Shown one piece after another: positions 39,431 through 48,098 of a stretch of 64,000 bases of DNA (positions are counted from its first letter, which is position 1; the number at the start of each line of letters is the position of its first letter). Made by a program: the position numbers and the translations under genes. Below the pieces are notes generated by a model. That model was not told the origin of the DNA. It searched no databases and saw only the letters and a list, made by a program, of their open reading frames with translations. The DNA lies in contig NZ_PGFE01000004.1 in the NCBI RefSeq assembly GCF_002797595.1, positions 124,001 through 188,000 on the forward strand. Direction: 5' to 3'. Source of the DNA: Sediminihabitans luteus (lineage in GTDB: Bacteria > Actinomycetota > Actinomycetes > Actinomycetales > Cellulomonadaceae).

Positions 39431-39500
39431 TCGGCGCGGACGAAGTCCTTGCGGGCGTGGTGTGATCGGCGCGGACGAGGTTCTTGCGGGCGTGGTGTGA

Positions 39501-39505
<5 letters not shown>
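39401..39505. repeat. Three tandem copies of a 35-bp repeat at the rfbD-rfbA junction
   Basis: Units at 39401-39435, 39436-39470 and 39471-39505 begin GCGGACGAAGTCCTTGCGGG. The first two are identical and the third has three differences. Unit 1 contains the 3' end and stop codon of rfbD; unit 3 reaches into the stop codon of the convergent rfbA. Each carries a small GGAC-GAA-GTCC hairpin. Since 35 is not a multiple of three, the copies are a non-coding duplication, possibly a variable-number repeat or shared terminator. Confidence 0.95.
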
Positions 39506-40370
<865 letters not shown>

Positions 40371-40395
40371 GGCACCCCATCATGGGGGGTCGGGG

Positions 40396-41160
40396 TCAGC
40401 CCAGCAGGTCGAGAGTCGCACGTTCACCCGTGACGAGCCGGGCACGGCGGGCGGGGTCGTCGCGCAGCGCGGCAGCGGTGGCGGGGGAGACGAGCACGAG
40501 CGAGCCGTCCGCGGCGAGGACGTGGAGCGCGCGTCGGAGGGTCGCGGTCAGGTCGTCGGCCTCCAGGACCACGCGCTCGGCGGTGGTGGGCAGCGCGGTG
40601 CCGTGCGGGTCCGTCGCGGCCTGCGCCCAGTCGACGAGCTCGGCGTGGGTCGGTCCGTCGAGGAGCGCCGGCGCGGCGGGGTCGAGGTCTGCGACGTACC
40701 CGATCTGGTCGCCGTAGGTCATGACGGCGCCCGCCGCGTCGAGCGCGCCGGGCGGCAGTTCGCCGTCGAACCGGCGGGCGAGCGCCGGCAGGGCCAGCGC
40801 GACGACCTCGGCACGCGTGCAGGCCCAGGCGGTCGGGCGGGTGGTCACGACGACGTCGACCGGCGCCGTGGGCGAGGGGGCGAGCCCGGGGGCGAGGGTC
40901 GCGCCGGCGCGCCAGACCGCGGTCGCCCAGACGACGGTCCGCCAGTGCGCGGGAGCGTCGAGAACGACCGTCGTGGCGCCTTTAGCATCGAATTCTTCGA
41001 CCAGCAAGTTGAGCGATTTATTAGCCCAGTTCTCAAACACGGCGCCGGACAGCTCGATGCGTTCACCGTCGTCCCCGTACCACGTCAGCCGGGGTCGGCC
41101 GGGGTCGACCGTGAGTCGACGTAGCAGGTCAGCGACGTGTGTCGGGTTCGCGGGAGCCAT
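40396..41160 (-). CDS. TIGR03089 family protein
   Basis: 254 residues matching the actinobacterial TIGR03089 family, which resembles the start of an adenylate-forming (AMP-binding) enzyme: RPRLTWYGDDGERIELSG, then a Rossmann-like segment. It lacks the C-terminal half of such enzymes, so it is unlikely to be a complete ligase; its role is unknown. Codons for residues about 39-61 are strikingly A/T-rich compared with the rest (gct, aat, aaa, gaa, gat). A -10-like element 7 nt before the ATG suggests a leaderless message. Homologues lie in the same wall-gene neighbourhood in mycobacteria. Confidence 0.85.
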   Translation of the reverse strand: MAPANPTHVADLLRRLTVDPGRPRLTWYGDDGERIELSGAVFENWANKSLNLLVEEFDAKGATTVVLDAPAHWRTVVWATAVWRAGATLAPGLAPSPTAPVDVVVTTRPTAWACTRAEVVALALPALARRFDGELPPGALDAAGAVMTYGDQIGYVADLDPAAPALLDGPTHAELVDWAQAATDPHGTALPTTAERVVLEADDLTATLRRALHVLAADGSLVLVSPATAAALRDDPARRARLVTGERATLDLLG

Positions 41161-41167
41161 GGGTGCC

Positions 41168-41173
41168 AGCCTA
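41168..41173 (-). promoter_or_regulatory. -10 element for leaderless TIGR03089 transcript
   Basis: The minus strand reads TAGGCT 7 nt before the ATG at 41160. Confidence 0.55.
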
Positions 41174-41251
41174 CTGACCCCGCCGACGCTTCGTGCCGCA
41201 CCGATTTTCCGTGATTTCACCCCCGGTCGCCGCGGGCTATCACATTTCGGC

Positions 41252-41280
41252 TTGACGGACCCGCATGACACGCGTGTAAT
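41252..41280 (+). promoter_or_regulatory. Near-consensus housekeeping promoter for whiB2
   Basis: TTGACG (41252-41257) and TGTAAT (41275-41280) are separated by exactly 17 bp, about 42 nt upstream of the whiB2 ATG. The surrounding 60 bp is noticeably A/T-richer than the rest of the window. This is the clearest two-box promoter seen here. Confidence 0.75.
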
Positions 41281-41321
41281 TTCCCTAATGCAGTTTCCAC
41301 ACGGAGGGTGAGGGGCACATC

Positions 41322-41654
41322 ATGTGGAACGTTCTGGACGGCGGGGAGTTCCCCACGGACGTCAGGGAACAGGTCGAGACGGTGGCTCCTGTGCTGCCGC
41401 TCTTCGGCACGTTCGACGACGGGTTCGAGGAGACGCTGCTCGGGTGGCAGGAGCGGGCCCTGTGCGCGCAGACCGACCCCGAGGCGTTCTTCCCCGAGAA
41501 GGGCGGCTCGACGCGCGAGGCCAAGAAGGTCTGCTCGGGCTGCGAGGTGCGCGCCGAGTGCCTCGAGTACGCGCTCGAGAACGACGAGCGGTTCGGGATC
41601 TGGGGCGGGCTCTCCGAGCGCGAGCGGCGCAAGCTCAAGCGTCGCGCGATCTGA
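41322..41654 (+). CDS. whiB2: WhiB-family iron-sulfur regulator, WhiB2/WhmD type
   Basis: 110 residues. The four cluster-binding cysteines are Cys48, Cys71, Cys74 and Cys80, the GIWGG turn is at residues 92-96, and a basic LKRRAI tail ends the protein. The N-terminal extension of about 40 residues distinguishes it from WhiB1. WhiB2/WhmD (WhiB in Streptomyces) controls septation and division genes. A -35/-10 promoter with a 17-bp spacer precedes it, and GAGGGG lies before the ATG. Its location among wall-assembly genes matches other actinobacteria. Confidence 0.95.
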   Translation: MWNVLDGGEFPTDVREQVETVAPVLPLFGTFDDGFEETLLGWQERALCAQTDPEAFFPEKGGSTREAKKVCSGCEVRAECLEYALENDERFGIWGGLSERERRKLKRRAI

Positions 41655-41785
41655 TCTTCACGGCATCACTGCGCTGATCCCCCGGCGCCGCGCCCCCGGG
41701 TGACCGGACCGTCGTCAGAGCCGCGACACACCCCGGAGCCCAAATCCCCGGGACCGCGTCGGCACCGACGCATGATGTTCGCAGG

Positions 41786-44700
41786 ATGACGACCCAGGAG
41801 CAGAGCCCCGTAGACGTCCGGCCCGCGATCGCGCCGGACGCGCAGCCCCCTGCCGGGTCGGCTCCGCCCCTCAGCACGGCCCACGGGGCCACGGTCTCGG
41901 ACACCGTCGCCGCGGTCACAGGAGCCCTCCCCGCACTGGTGACCGTCACGGCGGTCGTCGTGACCCGCGGCCGCACGCCCTACCTCCCCGAGACGCTCGC
42001 CGCGGTGCGCGCCCAGACGTCCCCGCCCGACGACGTCGTCGTGGTCGACGTCGGCACGTCCCCCTCGACCCGCGACCATCGCGGTCTGCACCTCGACGAC
42101 GCGCGGTTCGTCCCCGCACCCCATGCCCGCAGCGTCGGCCAGGCGGTCGACGCCGCGCTCGCGGACGCCGGGCCACCCACCTGGCTGTGGATCCTGCACG
42201 ACGACAGCGCCCCCGAGACCGAGGCCCTCGCCCGACTCGTGGACGCCGTCGAGCACTCGTCGGCGACCGCGGTCGCCGGGCCCAAGCAGCGCGGCTGGGA
42301 CGACCCGGACGTGCTGCTCGAGGTCGGCTTCACGGTCTCGCCCCTCGGGCGGCGGCTGACGGGGATCGACCTCGGTGAGATCGACCAGGGCCAGCACGAC
42401 GCACGCGTCGACGTGCTCGCCGTCGGTCTCGCCGGGGCCCTCGTGCGGACGGAGGTCTGGACCGCCGTCGGAGGCACGGACCCCGAGCTAGGGCCGTTCG
42501 GCGACGGGCAGGACCTCTGCCGGCGCGTGCGGCTCGCCGGGCACCGCGTCGTCGTCGTCCCCGGCGCCGTCGTGCGGCACGCGCAGGCGGGCCTCCGGGG
42601 GTTGCGCGGCACCGGCACCGGCGCCGGCGCCGTGCAGGACGCTGCGGCTCCCGCGGCGGCGTCCGGAGGCGCGGCGGCGGGCGGCCGGCCGGGTCCGGAC
42701 GCACCCGGCGCGGGGGAGAGCCATGAACCGGGCACCGCCGGGCCGAGCACCGCCGGGCCGAGCACCGCCGGGCCGAGCACCACCGGGCCGAGCACATCCG
42801 AACCGAGTGCCGCCGAGCCGAGCAGCGCCGGGCCGAGCACATCCGAACCCAGCACCGCTGACCAGCGACCCGCGCCGAGCGAGGACGGCCCGGACGAGCC
42901 GCCCACGGGCGACGTGGCCGCGTCGTTCCGGGCGCGCCGCCGGTCGCAACTGCACCTGCGGTTCGTCTCGGTGCGCGCCGTGATGCTCCCGTTCGCGGTG
43001 CTCGCCGCGATCCTGTGGGCACCCGTGCGCGCGATGTACCAGCTCGCGCAGAAGCAGCCGGGGTGGGCGGCCGACGAGCTCCTCGCGACCGTCGTGGCCG
43101 TCGGCCGGGTGCGCGCGGTCGCCCGCGCCCGGCGTTCCGCACGACGCACGAGCACGGTGCGCCGCGCGGCGCTCGCCCCCCTGAGCGGCACGTGGCGCGA
43201 GGTGCTCGTCGACCGGCACGACCGCCGCCTGGCACGCGCCGAGCGGTACCGCACTCACCGCGCCCCCACGCAGATCGAGCGGCGGGAGCTGCGCGACCTC
43301 GCGGTGCGTCGCCGCGCGACGCTCGGCGTCGTGCTCGTGGTGCTGCTCGGGCTCACCGCCTGGGTCTTCGGCCCGTTCCTCGGCGTGCTCGGCGAAGGGG
43401 GCCGGCTGGTCGGCGGCAGCCTGCTGAGCGCCGACGGCGGGATCGGTGACGTCTGGCGCGCCGCGACGTCCGGGCACGTCGAAGCGGGTCTCGGCGCGCG
43501 CGGGCCGGCCGACCCGTGGCTCGTCGTGCTGCTGCCCTTCACGGTGCTCGCGGGCGGGAGCCTCCAGGTCGCGGTCGACGCTCTCCTGGTCGGAGCCTTC
43601 GTCGTCGCCGGGTGGGGTGCGTGGTGCGCGGCCGGATCGGTCACGCGGTCGCCCGCGCTGCGCGCGTGGGCGGCGGTCCTGTGGGTCGCCCTCCCGCCGC
43701 TGCACGAGGGCGTCGCGGCCGGCCGGCTCCCCGCGGTCGTCGCGCACGCAGCGCTGCCCTGGGTCGTGCTCGGCGTGGTCCGTGCGGTGGGTGCGCAGAG
43801 CGTGGACCGTGTCGTCGCGGTCGTCCCGCGGCGCGAGGACGACGCCGACGAGCCGGTGCGACCAGACCGCCCCGCGCCGTCGCTCGGGGCCGCCGCCGCG
43901 GGCGGCCTCGCCCTTGCCGTGGCGGTCGCGGCCGAGCCCGTGCTCCTGCTCCCGTCGGCCCTGCTGCTGGGCGTCGTCGCGCTGCTCGTGCGCCAGGGGC
44001 GGCGCTCGCTCGTGCTCGTGATCCTCCCGTCTCTCGTCGTCGCCGCGCCCTACCTCGTGCACGCGGCGAGCACGTGGCCCGACGGCCTGCGCCTGCTGGT
44101 CGCCGAGCCGTCCCTCGGCGGGGCGGCCCCGTCGGCGGCCCCGTGGCAGATGCTGCTCGGCTGGGCCGCGGTGCCGACCCCGTGGTTCGCCGCGACCGAC
44201 GGGACGCTCGGCACGGTCGCCGCGTGGGCGCCCTACGCGCTCGGCGGGCTGCTCGTCGTGCTCGCCCTCGTCTCGCTCGTGCGGCCCCGGCGCGCCCGCG
44301 CGACCAGGTTCGCCTGGGCCGTCGTGCTGGTCGGTCTTGTCACGGCCGTGGTCACGGCCGCCTCCGACGCCGCGGTCGCCGGGATCGCGTCCGCGACCCC
44401 GGGCATCTCGCTGCTCCTGCTCGGCCTGGTGGGCGCCTCCCTCTTCGCGCTGCGCCGCCACCACGACGGGGCGCCGCCCCCGCGGCGCGCGGCGCTGCGG
44501 CACGAGGGCCGCTCGCGCGCCCGCCGCACGGGCGCGGCCCTCGCGGCCGGTGCGCTCGTGCTCGTGTGCGTCGTCGTCCCCGTCGGTGCCGTGTGGTCGT
44601 GGGTCGACGACGCGACCTCGGCGGGGCAGGTCGGCGAGCTCGTCGCGACCGACGCGGACGTCGTCCCGCCCGTCGGCGCCCAGATGCAGGCCCCGCCCCG

Positions 44701-45409
44701 GCTCGCGACGGTCCTCGCGCTCGACCCCTCCGACGGGGAGCTCGGCTACGCGCTGCTGCACGGCGACGGGTCGCAGCTGCTCGAGTCGTCGGTCGTGGTG
44801 CGCGACCGGCTCCTCACCGCGCCGACCGACGCGCGCACGGGCGCCGACGCGGTCGTCGCGGCGCTCGCCGCGGGAGGCTCGGACGACGTCGCGGCCGAGC
44901 TCGCCGACCTCGGCGTGGGCGGCGTCCTGCTGCCCGCCGGGGACGACTCGGCGGCACGCACCGCGCTCGTGGCCCGGCTCGACACCGTGCCCGGGCTCGA
45001 GCGTGCGACCGAGGGGCGTTCGGCCGTCGTGTGGCGGGTCGCGCGCGCCAACAGCGACGTCGAGGTCTCCTGGGCGACCCTCGCCGACGGCGCCGGGACC
45101 GCGCTCGCGTCCCTCCCGGCCGCCGACAGGGCCGTGGACGCGGACGTGCCGGCCGGGGCCGACGGCCGCGGCGTCCTGCTCGCGGAGACGGCGGACCCGC
45201 GCTGGGTGGCGACGCTCGACGGGCGCGAGCTGACCCCGGTCACGACGGACGGGCGGCAGGGCTTCGCGCTCGGCCCGGACGGTGGCCGGCTCGAGATCGC
45301 CTACGCGTGGCCGTGGCGGCTGCCGTGGATCGTCGGCGGTGGCCTCGTGCTGCTCGTCCTCGTGCTGCTCGCGCTGCCCGTCGGGCGTCGACGAGGAGGA
45401 CGCCGATGA
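41786..45409 (+). CDS. Large membrane-bound family 2 glycosyltransferase
   Basis: 1207 residues. An N-terminal GT-A domain (about 50-270) contains TAVVVTRGRTPYLPETLAAV, LWILHDDSAPE and a late LGPFGDGQDLCRRVRLAG. A low-complexity linker built from eight 5-residue repeats (Gly/Glu-Pro-Ser-Thr-Ala type, about 319-358) follows, then about a dozen membrane helices (from about 395 to 960) and a soluble Ala/Asp-rich tail with a final helix. This layout recurs in Micrococcales next to WhiB2 and DUF5719 genes. It probably extends or exports a lipid-linked glycan at the membrane; donor and acceptor are unknown. The stop overlaps the DUF5719 start (ATGA). Confidence 0.85.
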   Translation: MTTQEQSPVDVRPAIAPDAQPPAGSAPPLSTAHGATVSDTVAAVTGALPALVTVTAVVVTRGRTPYLPETLAAVRAQTSPPDDVVVVDVGTSPSTRDHRGLHLDDARFVPAPHARSVGQAVDAALADAGPPTWLWILHDDSAPETEALARLVDAVEHSSATAVAGPKQRGWDDPDVLLEVGFTVSPLGRRLTGIDLGEIDQGQHDARVDVLAVGLAGALVRTEVWTAVGGTDPELGPFGDGQDLCRRVRLAGHRVVVVPGAVVRHAQAGLRGLRGTGTGAGAVQDAAAPAAASGGAAAGGRPGPDAPGAGESHEPGTAGPSTAGPSTAGPSTTGPSTSEPSAAEPSSAGPSTSEPSTADQRPAPSEDGPDEPPTGDVAASFRARRRSQLHLRFVSVRAVMLPFAVLAAILWAPVRAMYQLAQKQPGWAADELLATVVAVGRVRAVARARRSARRTSTVRRAALAPLSGTWREVLVDRHDRRLARAERYRTHRAPTQIERRELRDLAVRRRATLGVVLVVLLGLTAWVFGPFLGVLGEGGRLVGGSLLSADGGIGDVWRAATSGHVEAGLGARGPADPWLVVLLPFTVLAGGSLQVAVDALLVGAFVVAGWGAWCAAGSVTRSPALRAWAAVLWVALPPLHEGVAAGRLPAVVAHAALPWVVLGVVRAVGAQSVDRVVAVVPRREDDADEPVRPDRPAPSLGAAAAGGLALAVAVAAEPVLLLPSALLLGVVALLVRQGRRSLVLVILPSLVVAAPYLVHAASTWPDGLRLLVAEPSLGGAAPSAAPWQMLLGWAAVPTPWFAATDGTLGTVAAWAPYALGGLLVVLALVSLVRPRRARATRFAWAVVLVGLVTAVVTAASDAAVAGIASATPGISLLLLGLVGASLFALRRHHDGAPPPRRAALRHEGRSRARRTGAALAAGALVLVCVVVPVGAVWSWVDDATSAGQVGELVATDADVVPPVGAQMQAPPRLATVLALDPSDGELGYALLHGDGSQLLESSVVVRDRLLTAPTDARTGADAVVAALAAGGSDDVAAELADLGVGGVLLPAGDDSAARTALVARLDTVPGLERATEGRSAVVWRVARANSDVEVSWATLADGAGTALASLPAADRAVDADVPAGADGRGVLLAETADPRWVATLDGRELTPVTTDGRQGFALGPDGGRLEIAYAWPWRLPWIVGGGLVLLVLVLLALPVGRRRGGRR
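42740..42859 (+). repeat. Eight 15-bp coding repeats in the glycosyltransferase linker
   Basis: Consecutive in-frame units of the type GGGCCGAGCACCGCC occupy 42740-42859; the first two are identical and later ones diverge. They encode a Pro/Ser/Thr-rich flexible linker between the catalytic and membrane parts, and copy number could vary between strains. Confidence 0.9.
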
Positions 45410-47043
45410 CGAGGACGACGATGACGAGGACGACGACGAGCGCACGTACTCGCCTTGCGCGCAGCACCGGGGTCGTGGCCTCGGCCGTGATCCTCGTGGC
45501 CGCGACCGCGGGCGTCGTGGTGGCCGGGCCGGACCTCGCCACGACGGTCGCGGGCGAGCCCTCGGCCACGGGCACCGCCCGGTCGACCGTGACCGTCCCC
45601 GCGCCCGACCGCACGCTCGTGTGTCCCTCGCCCGCCCGGCTCAGCGACACCGAGAGCGTGGGCGACGCGGAGTTCGACGCCCGGCCGAGCCCCACGACGA
45701 CGACGCTCTCGGCGCTCGTGGTGCCGGGGGCCGACGACGGGCCGGCGACCCTCGCGCCGCTGGGCGCGGTCGACGGGACAACGGGCGACGGGACAACGGC
45801 CGACGGGACCACGGTCGACGGCGTCGCGACCGCGGGCGACGTCGGCGTCGCCCAGGTGCTCGACGCCCCGGCGACGAGCGCGGCGGCCGCTGCGGCCGTC
45901 GCGTCGACGACCCTCGAGGGGGACCTGCGCGGCCTCGCCGCCGCGGCGTGCGTCAGTCCGGGAGTCGACCACTGGCTCGTGGGCGGGAGCACCGAGGCCG
46001 GCAGCTCGACGCAGCTCGTGCTCCAGAACCCCGGCGTGACCCCCGCGGCGGTCACGATGACCGTCGCGGGCCCCTCCGGGCCGACGGAGATCTCGGGCTC
46101 GGACCGTTTCGTGGTGGCACCCGGCAGCCAGGTCGTGACGCTCGTCGAGGCGGGCGCGCCGGGCCTCGCGCGCACGGTCGTGCACGTCACGAGCGAGGGC
46201 GCGCTCGTGAGCGCGTACCTGCAGCACTCCACGGTCGACGGGATCGTCGCGCAGGGCGTCGCCGACGTCGTGCCCGGCACGGGCCCGTCGACGCGCCTGG
46301 TCGTCCCCGGCGTCGTCAGCGGGGGCGAGGACGTCGGCGACGAGGGTGCGCCCGTGCTGCGCGTGCTCGCGCCCGACGCGGACGCCGCGGTCACGGTCTC
46401 GCTGCTGGGCCCGGACGGTCCGGTCGACCTCCCCGGCCTCGACGACGTCGACCTGCCCGCGGGCGCGGTGGTCGACCTCGGCCTGGGCGGCGTGCCGCCC
46501 GGCACCTACACGGCCGTCGTCGAGGCGACCGCGCCCGTGGTCGCGGGCGTCGAGCTGCGCCGTGACGGCGAGCAGGACCCGGACGCCACGCGCGACGCGC
46601 TGCAGCGCGACCGCGCATGGATCCCGGCGACCGCCCCGGGGGCGGGCGCCGTCGCCGTCCCGCCGGGCGTCGTCGGCACCCTCGTGGCGTCGGCGGTCCC
46701 GCGTGACGACGACGCGGGCGGTGCGCTCGCGGCCACGCTCGTCGCCTACGGCGCGGACGGCGCGGAGCTCGCCTCGCGCGACGTCGACCTCGACGTGGGC
46801 AGCACCACGACGCTCGCGCTCGCCGACCTGGCCGACGACGGCCCTGTCGCCGGGGTGCGTCTCGTGACCGGCGACGCTCCCGCCGGCGTCGAGATGGCCT
46901 GGGGGCTCGCAGTCTCGGCGGGCGAGCCTGCCGCCGGGGCGACCGAGGGGTCGCTGATCTCGTGGGTCGCGCCCACGCCCGACCCCGTCGCCGAGGTCAC
47001 GGTCCAGGTCGGGCCCGCGGACGCCGTCCGCCCGGCTCCCTGA
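45406..47043 (+). CDS. DUF5719 family secreted or membrane-anchored protein
   Basis: 545 residues from an ATG with AGGAGGA upstream and a 4-nt overlap with the glycosyltransferase gene. One N-terminal hydrophobic helix (about 18-38) acts as signal or anchor. The rest is a beta-rich, Ala/Val/Gly/Asp-rich extracellular region with repeated strand patterns and only two cysteines. A short repeat GTTGDGTTADGTTVDG lies at about residues 125-140. DUF5719 has no proven function. Translational coupling to the large membrane glycosyltransferase suggests an extracellular partner or accessory of that enzyme. Confidence 0.85.
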   Translation: MTRTTMTRTTTSARTRLARSTGVVASAVILVAATAGVVVAGPDLATTVAGEPSATGTARSTVTVPAPDRTLVCPSPARLSDTESVGDAEFDARPSPTTTTLSALVVPGADDGPATLAPLGAVDGTTGDGTTADGTTVDGVATAGDVGVAQVLDAPATSAAAAAAVASTTLEGDLRGLAAAACVSPGVDHWLVGGSTEAGSSTQLVLQNPGVTPAAVTMTVAGPSGPTEISGSDRFVVAPGSQVVTLVEAGAPGLARTVVHVTSEGALVSAYLQHSTVDGIVAQGVADVVPGTGPSTRLVVPGVVSGGEDVGDEGAPVLRVLAPDADAAVTVSLLGPDGPVDLPGLDDVDLPAGAVVDLGLGGVPPGTYTAVVEATAPVVAGVELRRDGEQDPDATRDALQRDRAWIPATAPGAGAVAVPPGVVGTLVASAVPRDDDAGGALAATLVAYGADGAELASRDVDLDVGSTTTLALADLADDGPVAGVRLVTGDAPAGVEMAWGLAVSAGEPAAGATEGSLISWVAPTPDPVAEVTVQVGPADAVRPAP

Positions 47044-47081
47044 GCGGCGCGCCACGGTCCGGGACGGGCTCCGGCACGGCG

Positions 47082-47576
47082 TCAGTCGTCGGGGTCCCGG
47101 TAGGTCGGGTCGATCTCCTCGGGGCTGCGGGCCAGGAGCTGTGCGACGTGCTCGACCACGACGTCGCGCACGAGGTCCTGCAGCTCGTCGGGCGTGACCG
47201 CGCGAGCCTCGATCGGCCGGCGGTAGACCACGACGCGCGCGCTGCGGCCCGACTCGGCCGGGTGGCAGCGCCCCAGCGGGACGGCACCGTCCTCCCACGG
47301 TGCCGGGTCCGACGGAGGCACGTCCTCGACCGCGAACTCGGTGCCCCCGAGCTGACGCTCCCACCGGCGCTCGACCCGCTCGACCGCCGCGAGGACGTAG
47401 TCGTCGAAACGCTCGCCCCGGGTCACGTGCGCGGGCACGCTCTGCGGCAGCAGGGGTCCGCGCAGGCCACGACCGCGCCGGTCACGACGACGGGTGCGCG
47501 GCGCGGCGCCGTCCGGCACGACGAACGCGAGGTCGTGCGCGGGGCGGCGGGGCTTGCCGTGCGAGGCGGGAGGCAC
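47082..47576 (-). CDS. Zincin-like metallopeptidase family protein, catalytic motif degenerate
   Basis: 164 residues from a GTG with a TAGAGT element 6 nt upstream. A basic N-terminus precedes the zincin_1-like domain: FDDYVLAAVERVERRWERQL, VPLGRCHPAE, VVVYRRPIEARA and a C-terminal helix VRDVVVEHVAQLLARSPEEIDP. In canonical members this helix has HExxH; here it reads VEHVAQ, so the zinc site is incomplete, as in several actinobacterial relatives. Proteolytic activity is therefore doubtful. It is divergent from DUF3499, a pairing that recurs in mycobacteria. Confidence 0.8.
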   Translation of the reverse strand: MPPASHGKPRRPAHDLAFVVPDGAAPRTRRRDRRGRGLRGPLLPQSVPAHVTRGERFDDYVLAAVERVERRWERQLGGTEFAVEDVPPSDPAPWEDGAVPLGRCHPAESGRSARVVVYRRPIEARAVTPDELQDLVRDVVVEHVAQLLARSPEEIDPTYRDPDD

Positions 47577-47582
47577 GCTCCG

Positions 47583-47588
47583 ACTCTA
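47583..47588 (-). promoter_or_regulatory. -10 element for leaderless zincin-like gene
   Basis: The minus strand reads TAGAGT 6 nt before the GTG at 47576. Confidence 0.55.
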
Positions 47589-47664
47589 GCCGCCGGCAGG
47601 TCACGAGCCGGTCACGCGCACCGCCCGACGGCGTGTGCGGTACCGGGGTGTCGGCGCACGGGCG

Positions 47665-47670
47665 TAAGGT
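47665..47670 (+). promoter_or_regulatory. -10 element for leaderless DUF3499 transcript
   Basis: TAAGGT ends 6 nt before the GTG at 47677, divergent from the zincin-like gene element. Confidence 0.6.
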
Positions 47671-47676
47671 CAGCGC

Positions 47677-48030
47677 GTGAAACCGGTCCGGCAGTGCTCC
47701 AGGACCGCGTGCGTGCGCGCCGCGGTCGCGACGCTCACCTACGTCTACGCGGACTCCACGGCCGTGCTCGGTCCGCTCGCACACCTCGCCGAGCCCCACA
47801 GCTACGACCTGTGCGCCGAGCACGCCGAGCGCCTCACCGCGCCCCGCGGCTGGGAGGTCGTGCGCCTCTCGCCGCACTTCGTCGAGACCGGCCCGAGCGC
47901 GGACGACCTCTCGGCGCTCGCCGAGGCCGTCCGCGAGGCGGGACGCTCGCCCGTGGGCGGCGCGGAGCCGGACGAGGTGACCGAGGTCGGGCGCCGCGGA
48001 CACCTGAGGGTCCTGCGCGCCGAGAGCTGA
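47677..48030 (+). CDS. DUF3499 family protein
   Basis: 117 residues. Family hallmarks are the N-terminal CSRTAC pair (Cys7 and Cys12), TYVYADSTAVLGPLA, and YDLCAEHAERLTAPRGWEVVRL. The spaced Cys and His residues look like a small zinc-binding knuckle. It is soluble and cytosolic. No function is established for DUF3499; it is restricted to actinobacteria and typically precedes the phosphomannomutase gene, as here (68 nt downstream). Start is the GTG at 47677, six bases after a -10-like hexamer. Confidence 0.9.
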   Translation: MKPVRQCSRTACVRAAVATLTYVYADSTAVLGPLAHLAEPHSYDLCAEHAERLTAPRGWEVVRLSPHFVETGPSADDLSALAEAVREAGRSPVGGAEPDEVTEVGRRGHLRVLRAES

Positions 48031-48085
48031 GCGGGTCGTCGACCGAGCGGATCGAGCGCCCGTCGTGCTCCCGGTGGTCGCCCAC

Positions 48086-48091
48086 TAGGGT
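48086..48091 (+). promoter_or_regulatory. -10 element for leaderless phosphomannomutase transcript
   Basis: TAGGGT lies 7 nt before the GTG at 48099. This supports that start over the GTG at 48090, which the element would overlap. Confidence 0.55.
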
Positions 48092-48098
48092 GGACCTC

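Noticed and set aside
40976-41044. Horizontal transfer or small RNA gene in the A/T-rich patch
   Set aside because: The protein frame and family sequence continue unbroken through the patch, and no stable RNA structure or terminator is evident; kept only as a codon-use anomaly.
42488-45445. Long minus-strand open frame opposite the giant glycosyltransferase
   Set aside because: His/Glu/Arg-rich shadow translation with no motif; the plus-strand frame has membrane helices and the GT-A motifs.
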